The notes under the pieces were generated by a model, which saw only the letters and a program-made list of their open reading frames with translations, had not been told where the DNA came from and searched no databases. Shown one piece after another: positions 16,121-24,134 of a stretch of DNA of 39,975 bases (the first letter of the stretch is position 1; the number at the start of each line of letters is the position of its first letter). The position numbers and the translations under genes were made by a program. The DNA is from an uncultured Lachnospiraceae bacterium (GTDB lineage Bacteria; Bacillota; Clostridia; Lachnospirales; Lachnospiraceae): assembly GCA_902779505.1 (NCBI GenBank), contig CACZBZ010000006.1, positions 1-39,975 of the forward strand. Reading direction: 5' to 3'.

Positions 16121-16162
16121 ATAAAAAGAACCGTCCCCTGCCTGCAGACTTAAGACGATTCT
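16121..16162 (-). terminator. Terminator of the trkA-trkH operon, REP-like
   Basis: Minus-strand AGAATCGTC (16162-16154) pairs with GACGGTTCT (16135-16127), nine pairs with one G-T wobble, followed by TTTTTATTTT. It lies 40 bases past the DUF1905/C39 gene. The GGGGACGGTTCT arm resembles a short motif widely scattered in Firmicutes genomes, so the terminator may derive from a REP-type repeat. Confidence 0.8.
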
Positions 16163-16199
16163 TTCTATAACATAAATAATAGGTTATCTACGCAATCGA

Positions 16200-16865
16200 T
16201 TACTGAACGTACACTTCCATGTAACCCTTTACCTTTGTTACATCATAATTGCTGATTACACCAAGGTTGGGATCGTATCCTTTTCCGTCAAAGTAAATAA
16301 GATAATGACTGTATCTTCCCATCTTTTCCATTACAACACAGCACTTGGGAAGTGTAATACCCGGCTTTTCATTGGTATATATGATGTCTTCTGAATGATC
16401 GATTCCGAAATAGTTCAGCGCATTGATTATTCTGTTCATGGTTGCCTGCCACTCGCCGCAATGCATGATATTGATTGCTTCGTCCAATGTAATACCTGCA
16501 AGCATGGCAACGCATGACTGACCGCAGAGACCGTCATGAGGCTGTATAACCACATCGATACTGTCAATCTTTCTGATAGGATTGGACGTACTGTAAGGAC
16601 TTGATTCAGCACTAGACTGTGTTACTCTGAAGCCGATGGGATATTCTGTATTCTCATCAAAATGATTCATGATCTCAGGCTGAAGGGGAATGCTGTAAAA
16701 ACCATTGCCTTCGGGAATCAGATTACATACGAATACTGTCTCACCAATACGAACCTTAACAGGTACATCTCCTTCTTTTTTACATATCTCCCATACGTTA
16801 AATGGGATTCTGATATTTCCACCGTTCTCGGTCTTATCAATCTTAGATTCAAAAATATACTTCAT
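16200..16865 (-). CDS. DUF1905-like / C39-like papain-fold protein
   Basis: A 221-residue protein without signal peptide or membrane span. Residues 1-85 resemble DUF1905, a small beta-barrel domain (IFESKIDKTENGGNIRIPF, then YSIPLQPEIMNHF). Residues 105-221 look like a C39-type cysteine-protease fold: PHDGLCGQSCVAMLAGITLD with the candidate catalytic cysteine after the glutamine-like position, AINIMHCGEW, INALNYFGI, and RYSHYLIYFDGKGYDPNLG with the candidate histidine and aspartate. It could be an intracellular peptidase or an inactive fold relative. The GGAGG four bases before the ATG supports the start. It ends the trkA-trkH-flavin reductase run. Confidence 0.7.
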   Translation of the reverse strand: MKYIFESKIDKTENGGNIRIPFNVWEICKKEGDVPVKVRIGETVFVCNLIPEGNGFYSIPLQPEIMNHFDENTEYPIGFRVTQSSAESSPYSTSNPIRKIDSIDVVIQPHDGLCGQSCVAMLAGITLDEAINIMHCGEWQATMNRIINALNYFGIDHSEDIIYTNEKPGITLPKCCVVMEKMGRYSHYLIYFDGKGYDPNLGVISNYDVTKVKGYMEVYVQ

Positions 16866-16907
16866 GTAGCCTCCAAAAATATAATAATCAAGTATCAGTA
16901 TAACATA

Positions 16908-17483
16908 CTAGTTCTTCTTAATCGAATATCCGAATTTACCCAGCTTTTCACCAAGTAAGAAATATTCACCATGAGAATAAGCAAGAAGATCCGTATTCTC
17001 AAGATTGAACTTACCGGACTCATCCATGTATTTCTCACTTACATCAACCGCAAGCACATCTGCTATAAACATGTCATGGCTTCCGAGTTTAACAACCTCT
17101 TTTACTTTACATTCAATATTAACGGGACTCTCTTCAATCAAGGGACATGATACTTTTGTTGCTGACATTGCTGTCAGATTCATGTCTTTGAATTTGTCCA
17201 CGTCGCGGCCGGATTTTACTCCGCAATAGTCTGTTGCATAGACCAGATCTTTTGTAGTCAGATTGATTACAAACTCCTTAGTCTCTTTTATGATGTCATA
17301 AGAATATCTCTCAGGTCTTATGGACACTGACACCATGGCCGGATCGGAGCATATGGTTCCCGCCCATGCTACTGTTATGATATTCGGTTTTTCGCCGGGT
17401 CTTCCGCAGCTGAGCATCACAGCGGGAAGAGGATAGAGCATATTACCCGGACGCCAGGTTTGTTTTCCTTCTAATTCTTTCAA
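16908..17483 (-). CDS. Flavin reductase-like FMN-binding split-barrel protein
   Basis: A flavoprotein of the flavin reductase-like family, which binds FMN in a split beta-barrel and usually uses NAD(P)H to reduce flavin or a small substrate. Family marks: WRPGNMLYPLPAVMLSCG, NIITVAWAGTICSDPAMVSV, SIRPERYSYDIIKETKEFVI and VNLTT. No ATG is available near the N terminus. The TTG at 17483 has GAGG seven bases upstream and is chosen over the TTG at 17489, which has only one base of spacing. It lies nine to sixteen bases after trkH in the same operon. The substrate is unknown. Confidence 0.88.
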   Translation of the reverse strand: MKELEGKQTWRPGNMLYPLPAVMLSCGRPGEKPNIITVAWAGTICSDPAMVSVSIRPERYSYDIIKETKEFVINLTTKDLVYATDYCGVKSGRDVDKFKDMNLTAMSATKVSCPLIEESPVNIECKVKEVVKLGSHDMFIADVLAVDVSEKYMDESGKFNLENTDLLAYSHGEYFLLGEKLGKFGYSIKKN

Positions 17484-17498
17484 TTTCAAGCCTCGTAT

Positions 17499-18971
17499 CT
17501 ACTCTGCTTTCTTGACTTTTGGTCTTCTCTCAAAGAAGCCTTTGATCACCTTGGGCTGTATAAGGATAAGGAGAGGGAAGAGTTCAAGTCGACCCGCAAG
17601 CATATCTATCATCAGCACATACTTGGTAAATGGAGTAAGAAAGCCAAAATTACATGTGGGTCCAATCAGGTTAAGACCGGGTCCAACGTTATTTATCGTT
17701 GTTGCTACAGCCGTAAAGGACGTAATAAGATCCAGTTCGTTGAAACTTACCAGAAATATTGATATGGCAAATATCATTATATATGTGCCCATGTACACAT
17801 TAATCGATCTTACCACTTCATGTTCAACGGGCTTACCTTCAAGCATTATCTTCTTAACACTCTTGGGATGAATGTAGGTGTTCATTTCCTTTTTAATGGT
17901 TCTGAACATTACTATAAATCTGCTTACTTTGATACCACCACCGGTACTTCCGGCACAGGCTCCCACAAACATAAGCATTACTATTACTATCTTACAAGTC
18001 GTATTCCAGGTATCAAAATCGGCTGTTGCAAAACCGGTTGTGGTAATTATGGCAGCAACCTGGAAAAAAGATGTTCTTAAAGCCTCTTCTATACCCTTAC
18101 ATGTTCTGAATATATTAATGAATATGATAGCGGTCGATGAAAGGATGATGAGGAGATAATACTTTACTTCTTCAACATGAAGAGCATCTTTTATCTTTCC
18201 CAAAGTAATCAGATAAAATGCGTTAAAGTTCACACCGAAGAGGATCATGAATACTATCACAACCCACTGTATATAAGGACTGTAGCTTGCAAGAGAATCG
18301 CCTCTTACTCCAAATCCACCGGTTCCCGCTGTTGCAAAACTTAAGTTGACTGCATCAAACAAAGAACATCCGCCTATCACCATAAATATAATCTGCATAA
18401 GGGTAAGAGCGGTATATATAAGGTAAAGTGTTCTTGCCGTTGCCTTGATCTTGGGAACGAGTTTTCCAACTGACGGACCCGGGCTTTCTGCTTTCATAAG
18501 GTTGATTGTCGAACCGCCGCTAAGAGGTACTATGGCAAGAAGGAATACAAGTACGCCCATTCCACCCAGCCAGTGAGTAAAGCTTCTCCAGAAAAGTGCA
18601 GTATGACTGAGGGCTTCCACGTCGCTTAGGATACTTGCACCCGTTGTTGTAAAACCTGATATAGTCTCAAAAAGGGCGTCTGTAAACGAGGGTATCTCAC
18701 CCGAAAAATAAAAAGGAAGACAACCGAAAAGACTGAGAACAACCCAGCCTAAAACCGTTGCAACAGATCCTTCTTTCAGATACATTACCGAATCAGCAGG
18801 CTTTTTCAAAGTCATGAAAACACCTAAAAGAGCGGTTATGCAGGCAATTGCAAGATAAGTCCATCCTACATTCTCTCCGTAGATTACGGCGACTATACAC
18901 GGAAGCAGCATAAAAGCGGCTTCGATTTTCATAATATGTCCTAAAATGACCCTGATCATTGGACTGTTCAT
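17499..18971 (-). CDS. trkH: TrkH family potassium uptake channel
   Basis: Membrane channel subunit of the Trk/Ktr potassium importer, 490 residues. The four K-channel-like pore loops can be picked out: ETISGFTTTGAS, NLSFATAGTGGFGV, ITTTGFATADFDTW and AVATTINNVGPGLN, each with the single-glycine filter usual for SKT proteins, between about ten membrane helices. AAGGAAG precedes the ATG. It starts 12 bases after trkA, the gene for its regulatory ring, so the two form one operon. Confidence 0.95.
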   Translation of the reverse strand: MNSPMIRVILGHIMKIEAAFMLLPCIVAVIYGENVGWTYLAIACITALLGVFMTLKKPADSVMYLKEGSVATVLGWVVLSLFGCLPFYFSGEIPSFTDALFETISGFTTTGASILSDVEALSHTALFWRSFTHWLGGMGVLVFLLAIVPLSGGSTINLMKAESPGPSVGKLVPKIKATARTLYLIYTALTLMQIIFMVIGGCSLFDAVNLSFATAGTGGFGVRGDSLASYSPYIQWVVIVFMILFGVNFNAFYLITLGKIKDALHVEEVKYYLLIILSSTAIIFINIFRTCKGIEEALRTSFFQVAAIITTTGFATADFDTWNTTCKIVIVMLMFVGACAGSTGGGIKVSRFIVMFRTIKKEMNTYIHPKSVKKIMLEGKPVEHEVVRSINVYMGTYIMIFAISIFLVSFNELDLITSFTAVATTINNVGPGLNLIGPTCNFGFLTPFTKYVLMIDMLAGRLELFPLLILIQPKVIKGFFERRPKVKKAE

Positions 18972-18983
18972 AATCTTACTTCC

Positions 18984-20369
18984 TTATCTCAATATATCCC
19001 TTATATCATTGAATCCCGTATGAGTTGTAACAACCATAACCGAATCGCCCACATGGATCTCATCATGACCACCGGGGAATATAATCTCTCCGTGCCTGTT
19101 GATAAAGGCAATAAGAAGATTGTCCTTCAATTTCAGATTCATCAGTGCAGTATCTGTTAAATCCGATTCACTTTCAACCTTGAATTCAATTGCTTCCGCT
19201 TTTGAATCAAACATCTTGTAAAGTGTCTCTATGTTGGAATCTTTTGTATTCTGTCGTGCTCTTACGTAAGCAATGATTGCATCGGAAGTAATGTACTTGG
19301 GATATACCACGCTTCCGAGATCCATATTGTCAAGAATACCCTTGAAGTTATTTCTTGATATCCTTGTGACAACCTTTGCATTGGATACCTGTTTTGCATG
19401 AAGACTTAAGAGAACGTTCTCCTCATCGATTCCCGTCAAAGGAACGAAAGCATCTACAGTCTCAAGTCCGGCTTCCTTAAGTGCATCTTCTCCGGCACCG
19501 TCATCATTGATAATTATGGCCTTGGGAAGAAGTACGCTGAGAACCTCACATCTCTCTTTTATCTTTTCGAAGATCCTTACCTCAATACCTGATTTAATCA
19601 ACATATCTGCAAGGTAGAAGCTTCCCTTGCCTCCGCCTACGATGAGAGTATCCTTAACCTGACCGGTCTTGAATCCGATCTTGCCGAGGAATCTCTTGGT
19701 GTCATATCTGGAAGCAACGAAACTGATAAGGTCTCCCTCTTTCAAAATAAACTGACCTGAAGGTATGAATACCTGTCCGTCACGCTCAACACCGCAGAAA
19801 ACTATGTTGGCCATAATATCATGACCTATGTCCATGACTCTTTTTCCGTCCAGTTTATTACCTTCGGGAAGTCTGATCTTAACCATCTCTACCTGACCGT
19901 GAGCAAATGAGCTTACTTCCTCTGCTGTGGGAAGATAGAGGATACGCGAAATAACCTTTGCACACTCATACTCGGGATTGATGATCATCTCAAGTCCAAG
20001 CTTGTCCTTAAGGTATTTTGCCTCCTTGCTGTATTCGGGAGTATGTACTCTTGCGATTGTTACGCATTTTCCTACTCGCTTCGCAACGGTACAGCAGAGC
20101 AGATTAAGCTCATCCGAGTCTGTTACCGCAATGAGAAGATCGGCATCATCTATTCCGGCTTCCTTCTGAACACTGTATGTAGCTCCGTTACCCAAAATAC
20201 CCATAGCATCATAGGCATTGGTTATAGCCTGTATCCTTGCGGGATCTTTGTCGATAAGGGTAATATCATGGCCCTCTTGGGTCAGCTGCTCAACAAGTGT
20301 TGATCCGACTTTTCCGCATCCCACAATGATTATTTTCAAACCGCTTTTGTTTTTGTTAATAGTTAACAT
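18984..20369 (-). CDS. trkA: Trk potassium transporter regulatory subunit TrkA
   Basis: Peripheral nucleotide-binding protein that gates TrkH. The 461-residue protein holds two RCK units in tandem: a first Rossmann fold with LKIIIVGCGKVGSTLVEQL and a second with DTLIVGGGKGSFYLADML near residue 230, each followed by a C-terminal RCK_C ligand domain (KLDGKRVMDIGHDIMANI and LTDTALMNLKLKDN). GGAGG four bases upstream supports the ATG. First gene of the trkA-trkH-flavin reductase-C39 run, with a promoter 34 bases or more upstream. Confidence 0.95.
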   Translation of the reverse strand: MLTINKNKSGLKIIIVGCGKVGSTLVEQLTQEGHDITLIDKDPARIQAITNAYDAMGILGNGATYSVQKEAGIDDADLLIAVTDSDELNLLCCTVAKRVGKCVTIARVHTPEYSKEAKYLKDKLGLEMIINPEYECAKVISRILYLPTAEEVSSFAHGQVEMVKIRLPEGNKLDGKRVMDIGHDIMANIVFCGVERDGQVFIPSGQFILKEGDLISFVASRYDTKRFLGKIGFKTGQVKDTLIVGGGKGSFYLADMLIKSGIEVRIFEKIKERCEVLSVLLPKAIIINDDGAGEDALKEAGLETVDAFVPLTGIDEENVLLSLHAKQVSNAKVVTRISRNNFKGILDNMDLGSVVYPKYITSDAIIAYVRARQNTKDSNIETLYKMFDSKAEAIEFKVESESDLTDTALMNLKLKDNLLIAFINRHGEIIFPGGHDEIHVGDSVMVVTTHTGFNDIRDILR

Positions 20370-20402
20370 AATTCCTCCAGCTATTTTTCAACGCTATTTC
20401 AT

Positions 20403-20431
20403 ATAATACTACCAAAGACACTTTTATACAA
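20403..20431 (-). promoter_or_regulatory. Promoter of the trkA operon
   Basis: Minus-strand TTGTAT (20431-20426), a 17-base spacer and TATTAT (20408-20403) lie 34 bases upstream of the trkA ATG. Confidence 0.58.
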
Positions 20432-20451
20432 GATTTTAGTTTACATAATTG

Positions 20452-20481
20452 TTGGTCATTGCTCTAGATTAATGTTATAAT
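20452..20481 (+). promoter_or_regulatory. Promoter of the HAD hydrolase gene
   Basis: TTGGTC (20452-20457), an 18-base spacer and a consensus TATAAT (20476-20481) with the extended TGn motif (TGT) lie 27 bases before the ATG at 20509. Confidence 0.7.
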
Positions 20482-20508
20482 GGCTATACTATCAAACAGG
20501 AGACTAGC

Positions 20509-21318
20509 ATGGCTTTATACGACAATTATATTTTTGATTTTTACGGCACTCTCGTTGATATCCACACCAACGAAAGTAAAGCTTTCCTCTGGAAAAAACT
20601 GGCACTTATTCTTTCCGGAATGGGCTTCCCATATGAATGGAAGCAGCTAAAGAAGGATTATCTCCGATTCGTTGATGAAGAAACCTCGAAAATGGCTTCC
20701 GAATTCACCGACTCTGATATAACTACCCGTCCGGAATACAAAAGTGCTCTTACAAAATCCTGTCCTCCCATTGAAGTAAACGGTGAGATCAGGAAGCCTG
20801 AGATTGAACTCAGGAAAGTCTTCAGACAGCTTATGAGTCCCTGGACCACTGATGAAGAGATTGACGAATTTGCAGTTACCTTCAGAGCCCTGAGTCTGGA
20901 TTACATACGAGTGTATGATGACATCTTTGTCATTTTCGATCATCTTCGCAGTGAAGGAAAAAAGATCTTCCTATTAAGCAACGCCCAGGCATGTTTTACC
21001 GTGCCCGAAATGCGATCACTGGGCCTCTACGATCTCTTCGATGATATCTTTATATCTTCAGATCTTGGATGTGCCAAACCGGATCCCAGATTCTTAAGAG
21101 CTCTTGTTAAGAAGCATAATCTTGATATCTCCAAGTCTGTTATGATCGGCAATGACTATAACAGTGATGTTGCAATAGCTAATGCTCTCGCTATGGACAG
21201 TTTTTATATTCATACAGCGACATCTCCGGCCATAAAGGACGAGAAAGATATTCCCGCAACATATATAGATCAAAAATCGGGAGAACTGAGGCTGAAGCAC
21301 TTCACTTCTCTCATATAA
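20509..21318 (+). CDS. HAD superfamily hydrolase (phosphatase-like)
   Basis: A 269-residue cytoplasmic HAD enzyme of subfamily I. All four motifs are present: IFDFYGTLVDIH with the nucleophile and acid aspartates, KIFLLSNAQ with the motif II serine, the motif III lysine in CAKPDPRFL, and the acidic motif IV MIGNDYNSDVAIA. A large helical cap lies between motifs I and II (residues about 20-130). Most relatives are small-molecule phosphatases; the substrate cannot be read from the sequence. AGGAG precedes the ATG. It is a single-gene unit, divergent from trkA, with its own promoter and terminator. Confidence 0.9.
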   Translation: MALYDNYIFDFYGTLVDIHTNESKAFLWKKLALILSGMGFPYEWKQLKKDYLRFVDEETSKMASEFTDSDITTRPEYKSALTKSCPPIEVNGEIRKPEIELRKVFRQLMSPWTTDEEIDEFAVTFRALSLDYIRVYDDIFVIFDHLRSEGKKIFLLSNAQACFTVPEMRSLGLYDLFDDIFISSDLGCAKPDPRFLRALVKKHNLDISKSVMIGNDYNSDVAIANALAMDSFYIHTATSPAIKDEKDIPATYIDQKSGELRLKHFTSLI

Positions 21319-21338
21319 AAAAGAGACAGTTTCAAAGC

Positions 21339-21373
21339 ATCTCCCGGATGAACCTTTCATTCATCCGGGAGAT
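21339..21373. terminator. Bidirectional terminator between HAD and DUF3810 genes
   Basis: ATCTCCCGGATGAA (21339-21352) pairs perfectly with TTCATCCGGGAGAT (21360-21373). TATTTTC follows on the plus strand, and the minus strand runs into a T-containing tail; it lies between convergent genes. Confidence 0.85.
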
Positions 21374-21397
21374 TATTTTCTGTCCCGTTTATTAATG

Positions 21398-22576
21398 TCA
21401 GTGCGAAGCATTCAGCTCTGCAACATATACTTCTCTTGATATCACGTCATCAACACCGCATACGTAATAGTCCATCAAAAGACCTACGACTTCCGAATAG
21501 TTGGCCATACCTTGTTCCAGACCGTTGGCCTGAAGATTGGTCTCAACGAATTTCATGCTGGCTTTCTTCACTGTCTCCGTCTTTATTACTGCTTTTTCTT
21601 CCACCTGTTCCCAGGCGTCCGGAGTAAGGAATACATTATCCCTCTTTACAAGTGACGATACTTTCGTATGTCTGTCATAAATCTCCTTATTGTGATCTAT
21701 AGAGGTTATGAAATCATTGTTAATATATGTAAGTATAGACAAATATCCACTGTACTGAAAAACAGGATCGTCCGAGCGGATGCATGCCAGAAAGGCTATC
21801 ATGTTGGCCTCATCTTCATATATAAAACCTTTTGTATGTGCAAGCTCATGACACATTGTAGCCGGCTTATTGGCCAAATACATTACATCATTGTAATTGG
21901 CTTCAAGACTGAAGGGGAAATAATATCCCTTCATATACTGCTGACTGAAAAATTCACTTGCGGAAAAAGCTTTTGGAGTCGTATAGTAACCTGACAATTG
22001 AGGGTAGTCTTCGCCCAAGGCCATCATAGCCTCTTTTGCTTCCTCAGCCATATCGCCTTCATATACTACATAGCCCTTTTCATCTCTGGGAACCTGTTTG
22101 CTTAAGGTGTTCGCCCTGGCTACTATGATATCTCTCAGCTCAGCCAGTTCCTCAATAGAGTATTCATTTTCCCCAAGCATATATTCCTCAAGATATTTCT
22201 CTTCAAAGGTTGAGCTGTGATAGAGCATATAGCAGTTGAGGGTCATTATTAGACAGACGATTGCAAGAATAGCCACGAATATTCTCATGTAGGGCCTTAT
22301 CCAACGGCATTTCTCTTTTTTTCCGGATAAAATAAAAATGACCGCAACTAACCCCAGTACGATAGCTATTACTATCAGTACCGCTGCAATTGCAATCATC
22401 ATCTCACCAATGGATAAACTGCTCAGATCACTGAGCCTTCCGTATGTATGTCCCCATACCGGAAACAGGTTGTCTACATACCAGTCGCAGAAAGCACGAG
22501 AGTTCCACGCCATTATATTAAGAATTGCAGTAACCCCAAAAATACCTGCGACGATACCCCAATATCGTCTTCTCAT
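21398..22576 (-). CDS. DUF3810 family membrane protein with HELAH motif
   Basis: A 392-residue protein from ATG 22576, chosen because GGAGGGG lies five bases upstream; an in-frame ATG at 22678 lacks such a site. Three N-terminal membrane spans (GIVAGIFGVTAILNIMAW, MMIAIAAVLIVIAIVLGLVA, and a third near residues 97-116) are followed by a large outer domain. That domain contains CHELAHTKGF at about residues 242-251 and EDEAN six residues later, the layout of a gluzincin-type zinc metallopeptidase, then FQYSGYLSILTY, typical for DUF3810. Peptidase activity is suggested by the motif but not shown for the family. Likely monocistronic. Confidence 0.85.
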   Translation of the reverse strand: MRRRYWGIVAGIFGVTAILNIMAWNSRAFCDWYVDNLFPVWGHTYGRLSDLSSLSIGEMMIAIAAVLIVIAIVLGLVAVIFILSGKKEKCRWIRPYMRIFVAILAIVCLIMTLNCYMLYHSSTFEEKYLEEYMLGENEYSIEELAELRDIIVARANTLSKQVPRDEKGYVVYEGDMAEEAKEAMMALGEDYPQLSGYYTTPKAFSASEFFSQQYMKGYYFPFSLEANYNDVMYLANKPATMCHELAHTKGFIYEDEANMIAFLACIRSDDPVFQYSGYLSILTYINNDFITSIDHNKEIYDRHTKVSSLVKRDNVFLTPDAWEQVEEKAVIKTETVKKASMKFVETNLQANGLEQGMANYSEVVGLLMDYYVCGVDDVISREVYVAELNASH

Positions 22577-22674
22577 GTACGCCCCTCCGCGTAAAAGCAT
22601 ACTTAAAATGGTTCGTACAAATATAATATCAAATCCATGTGTCCAAAACGTGACCTGATATGAACATTTTGTAA

Positions 22675-22704
22675 ACAAAAAACCGGATGATATTCATCAT
22701 CCGG
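22675..22704 (-). terminator. Rho-independent terminator downstream of the carboxypeptidase gene
   Basis: Minus-strand CCGGATGAT (22704-22696) pairs perfectly with ATCATCCGG (22691-22683), followed by TTTTTTGTTT. It is the last of several structures between the carboxypeptidase gene and the DUF3810 promoter region. Confidence 0.82.
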
Positions 22705-22718
22705 ATTTGTTTTGGGTT

Positions 22719-22785
22719 AAGAAAGAAGTACCCCTTTTGGGGTAAATAGACAGTTGCCTGTCTATTTAGAAGGTATTTCTTTCTT
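22719..22785. repeat. Three-way-junction inverted repeat element
   Basis: An outer stem AAGAAAGAAGTACC (22719-22732) matches the reverse complement of 22772-22785 at 13 of 14 positions. Inside it are two perfect hairpins, back to back: ACCCC-TTTT-GGGGT (22730-22743) and an 11-pair stem TAAATAGACAG/CTGTCTATTTA (22743-22753 with 22758-22768) around TTGC. The folded form would be a three-way junction. It lies in the 3' region of the carboxypeptidase gene, is non-coding, and has no known family that I recognise. Confidence 0.7.
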
Positions 22786-22815
22786 ATGGGGTATAGCAAA
22801 AAACTACAAAATGTA

Positions 22816-22861
22816 TTGGGGGGGTTACAACTAGTATAATAGCACCGGCTACCCCCTCCAA
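22816..22861. other. G-run / C-run inverted repeat
   Basis: TTGGGGGGGT (22816-22825) faces ACCCCCTCCAA (22851-22861) over a 25-base loop that contains TATAAT. It adds to the structured DNA between the carboxypeptidase stop codon and its terminator. No role can be assigned. Confidence 0.4.
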
Positions 22862-22925
22862 CAATGCAATAAAACAACAAATATTACAAATGTTTCTACT
22901 TGTTTTTGTGTATTATGCACAATAT

Positions 22926-24095
22926 TTAATCACTTGCTTCCGAATCCGTCTCCTCCTGAACTATATCCACGGGAGTGCTTGAAGAATTGGATGTGTGATT
23001 AAGATATATGTCCACATGATCATATATGCATCGCCAGTTGCTGTGTGCATCCACAGTAACAGCAATATAGCTCGTACCATCGTTCTGCTCTGAAAAGCTG
23101 ACAGCACAACATCCCGACTCATCTACGAATCCCGTCTTGGCACATATCACTTCACCGCCGGTTTCCTTATCCTCTATTCTTCTTAAGAACCAGTTGGATA
23201 TAAGAATTCCTTCCGGATGCTCGGGGGTAAGACTTGTGGTGTATTTGTGTGCGGACAGTACTTTTCTGCAATAGTCATTGTCAATGGCTGCATTCATAAT
23301 GACTGCCATATCATAGCAGGTACTGTAATGATCTTCATCATATATGCCCGCTACGTTTGTGAAATGTGTTGTCGCCGATATGCCAAGTTCCTTCAGCTTA
23401 TCGTTCATCATTTCCACAAAGGCTTCCTGGCTTCCTGCAACATACATGGCTAACTGATAAGCTGCATCTCCGCCGGAGCAGAGTATTGTTCCGTAGAAGA
23501 GATCTTCCACGGTTACCACTTCATCATTGGAAAAACCGACTGCGCTGCAGTCATTTACATAGGACCAGTTGGTCGCTTCTCCCGTTATGGTCACTTTATC
23601 GGATACATCATCCACATGCTCTGCCGCTACCAATACCGTAAGAACTTTTGTCATTGAAGCAGGAACAATCCTGGCTCTGCAATCCACCTGTCCTTCAATC
23701 TCGCCCGTGTCGACATTGACCAGTATGGCATTTTTGCTGGTCATATCCTCTCCACCGAGAAAAACCATGTCAGCACTTTCTCTGTATTCGTAATGTTTTG
23801 GTTCGGGTGTGGGTTCGGGTGTCGGAGTGGGAGTTACTATAACTCTTGTCTCTTCAACCTTAACAGCTTCTTCCTGCTTTTGCTTTTCTTTTGCTTCCCT
23901 TACTGTCAAAAGTTTGCTTATGACAATGGGAATTGCTATTATGACAGCGAGTGCAAGAAGCGCAGGTAAAGCATATTTCTTAACAAGTCTTCGTCTACGA
24001 AGCTGCTTTTCCTGCTCTTTTTTGGCACGTGCAATCAACTCGGCGTGTCTTCGTCGATGATTCTCCGCCCACTCTTCGTCGTAAACCTCGTTCAT
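22926..24095 (-). CDS. Serine-type D-alanyl-D-alanine carboxypeptidase (peptidase S11)
   Basis: Penicillin-binding enzyme that removes the terminal D-Ala from peptidoglycan stem peptides outside the cell. The 389-residue protein has a charged cytoplasmic tail (residues 1-40), one membrane anchor (about 41-63), a Glu/Lys stalk, a TPTPTPEPTPEPK linker and then the catalytic domain. Motifs: S147-M-T-K150, the second motif as SGGD at 207-210 (Gly in place of the usual Asn of SxN), and K320-T-G. The C-terminal beta domain of PBP5 is missing. It follows the GH13 gene by 33 bases. Membrane anchoring at the N terminus instead of a cleaved signal is typical of Lachnospiraceae forms. Confidence 0.9.
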   Translation of the reverse strand: MNEVYDEEWAENHRRRHAELIARAKKEQEKQLRRRRLVKKYALPALLALAVIIAIPIVISKLLTVREAKEKQKQEEAVKVEETRVIVTPTPTPEPTPEPKHYEYRESADMVFLGGEDMTSKNAILVNVDTGEIEGQVDCRARIVPASMTKVLTVLVAAEHVDDVSDKVTITGEATNWSYVNDCSAVGFSNDEVVTVEDLFYGTILCSGGDAAYQLAMYVAGSQEAFVEMMNDKLKELGISATTHFTNVAGIYDEDHYSTCYDMAVIMNAAIDNDYCRKVLSAHKYTTSLTPEHPEGILISNWFLRRIEDKETGGEVICAKTGFVDESGCCAVSFSEQNDGTSYIAVTVDAHSNWRCIYDHVDIYLNHTSNSSSTPVDIVQEETDSEASD

Positions 24096-24107
24096 TTTAT
24101 TACCTGT

Positions 24108-24134
24108 CTGCAGTAATCAGATTGGTTACTACAG
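24108..24134 (-). other. Stem-loop at the GH13 stop codon
   Basis: CTGTAGTAA (24134-24126, minus strand) pairs with TTACTGCAG (24116-24108) at eight of nine positions. It covers the GH13 stop codon and the gap before the carboxypeptidase. It may modulate read-through or mRNA decay between the two genes; no T-run, so not a terminator. Confidence 0.35.
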
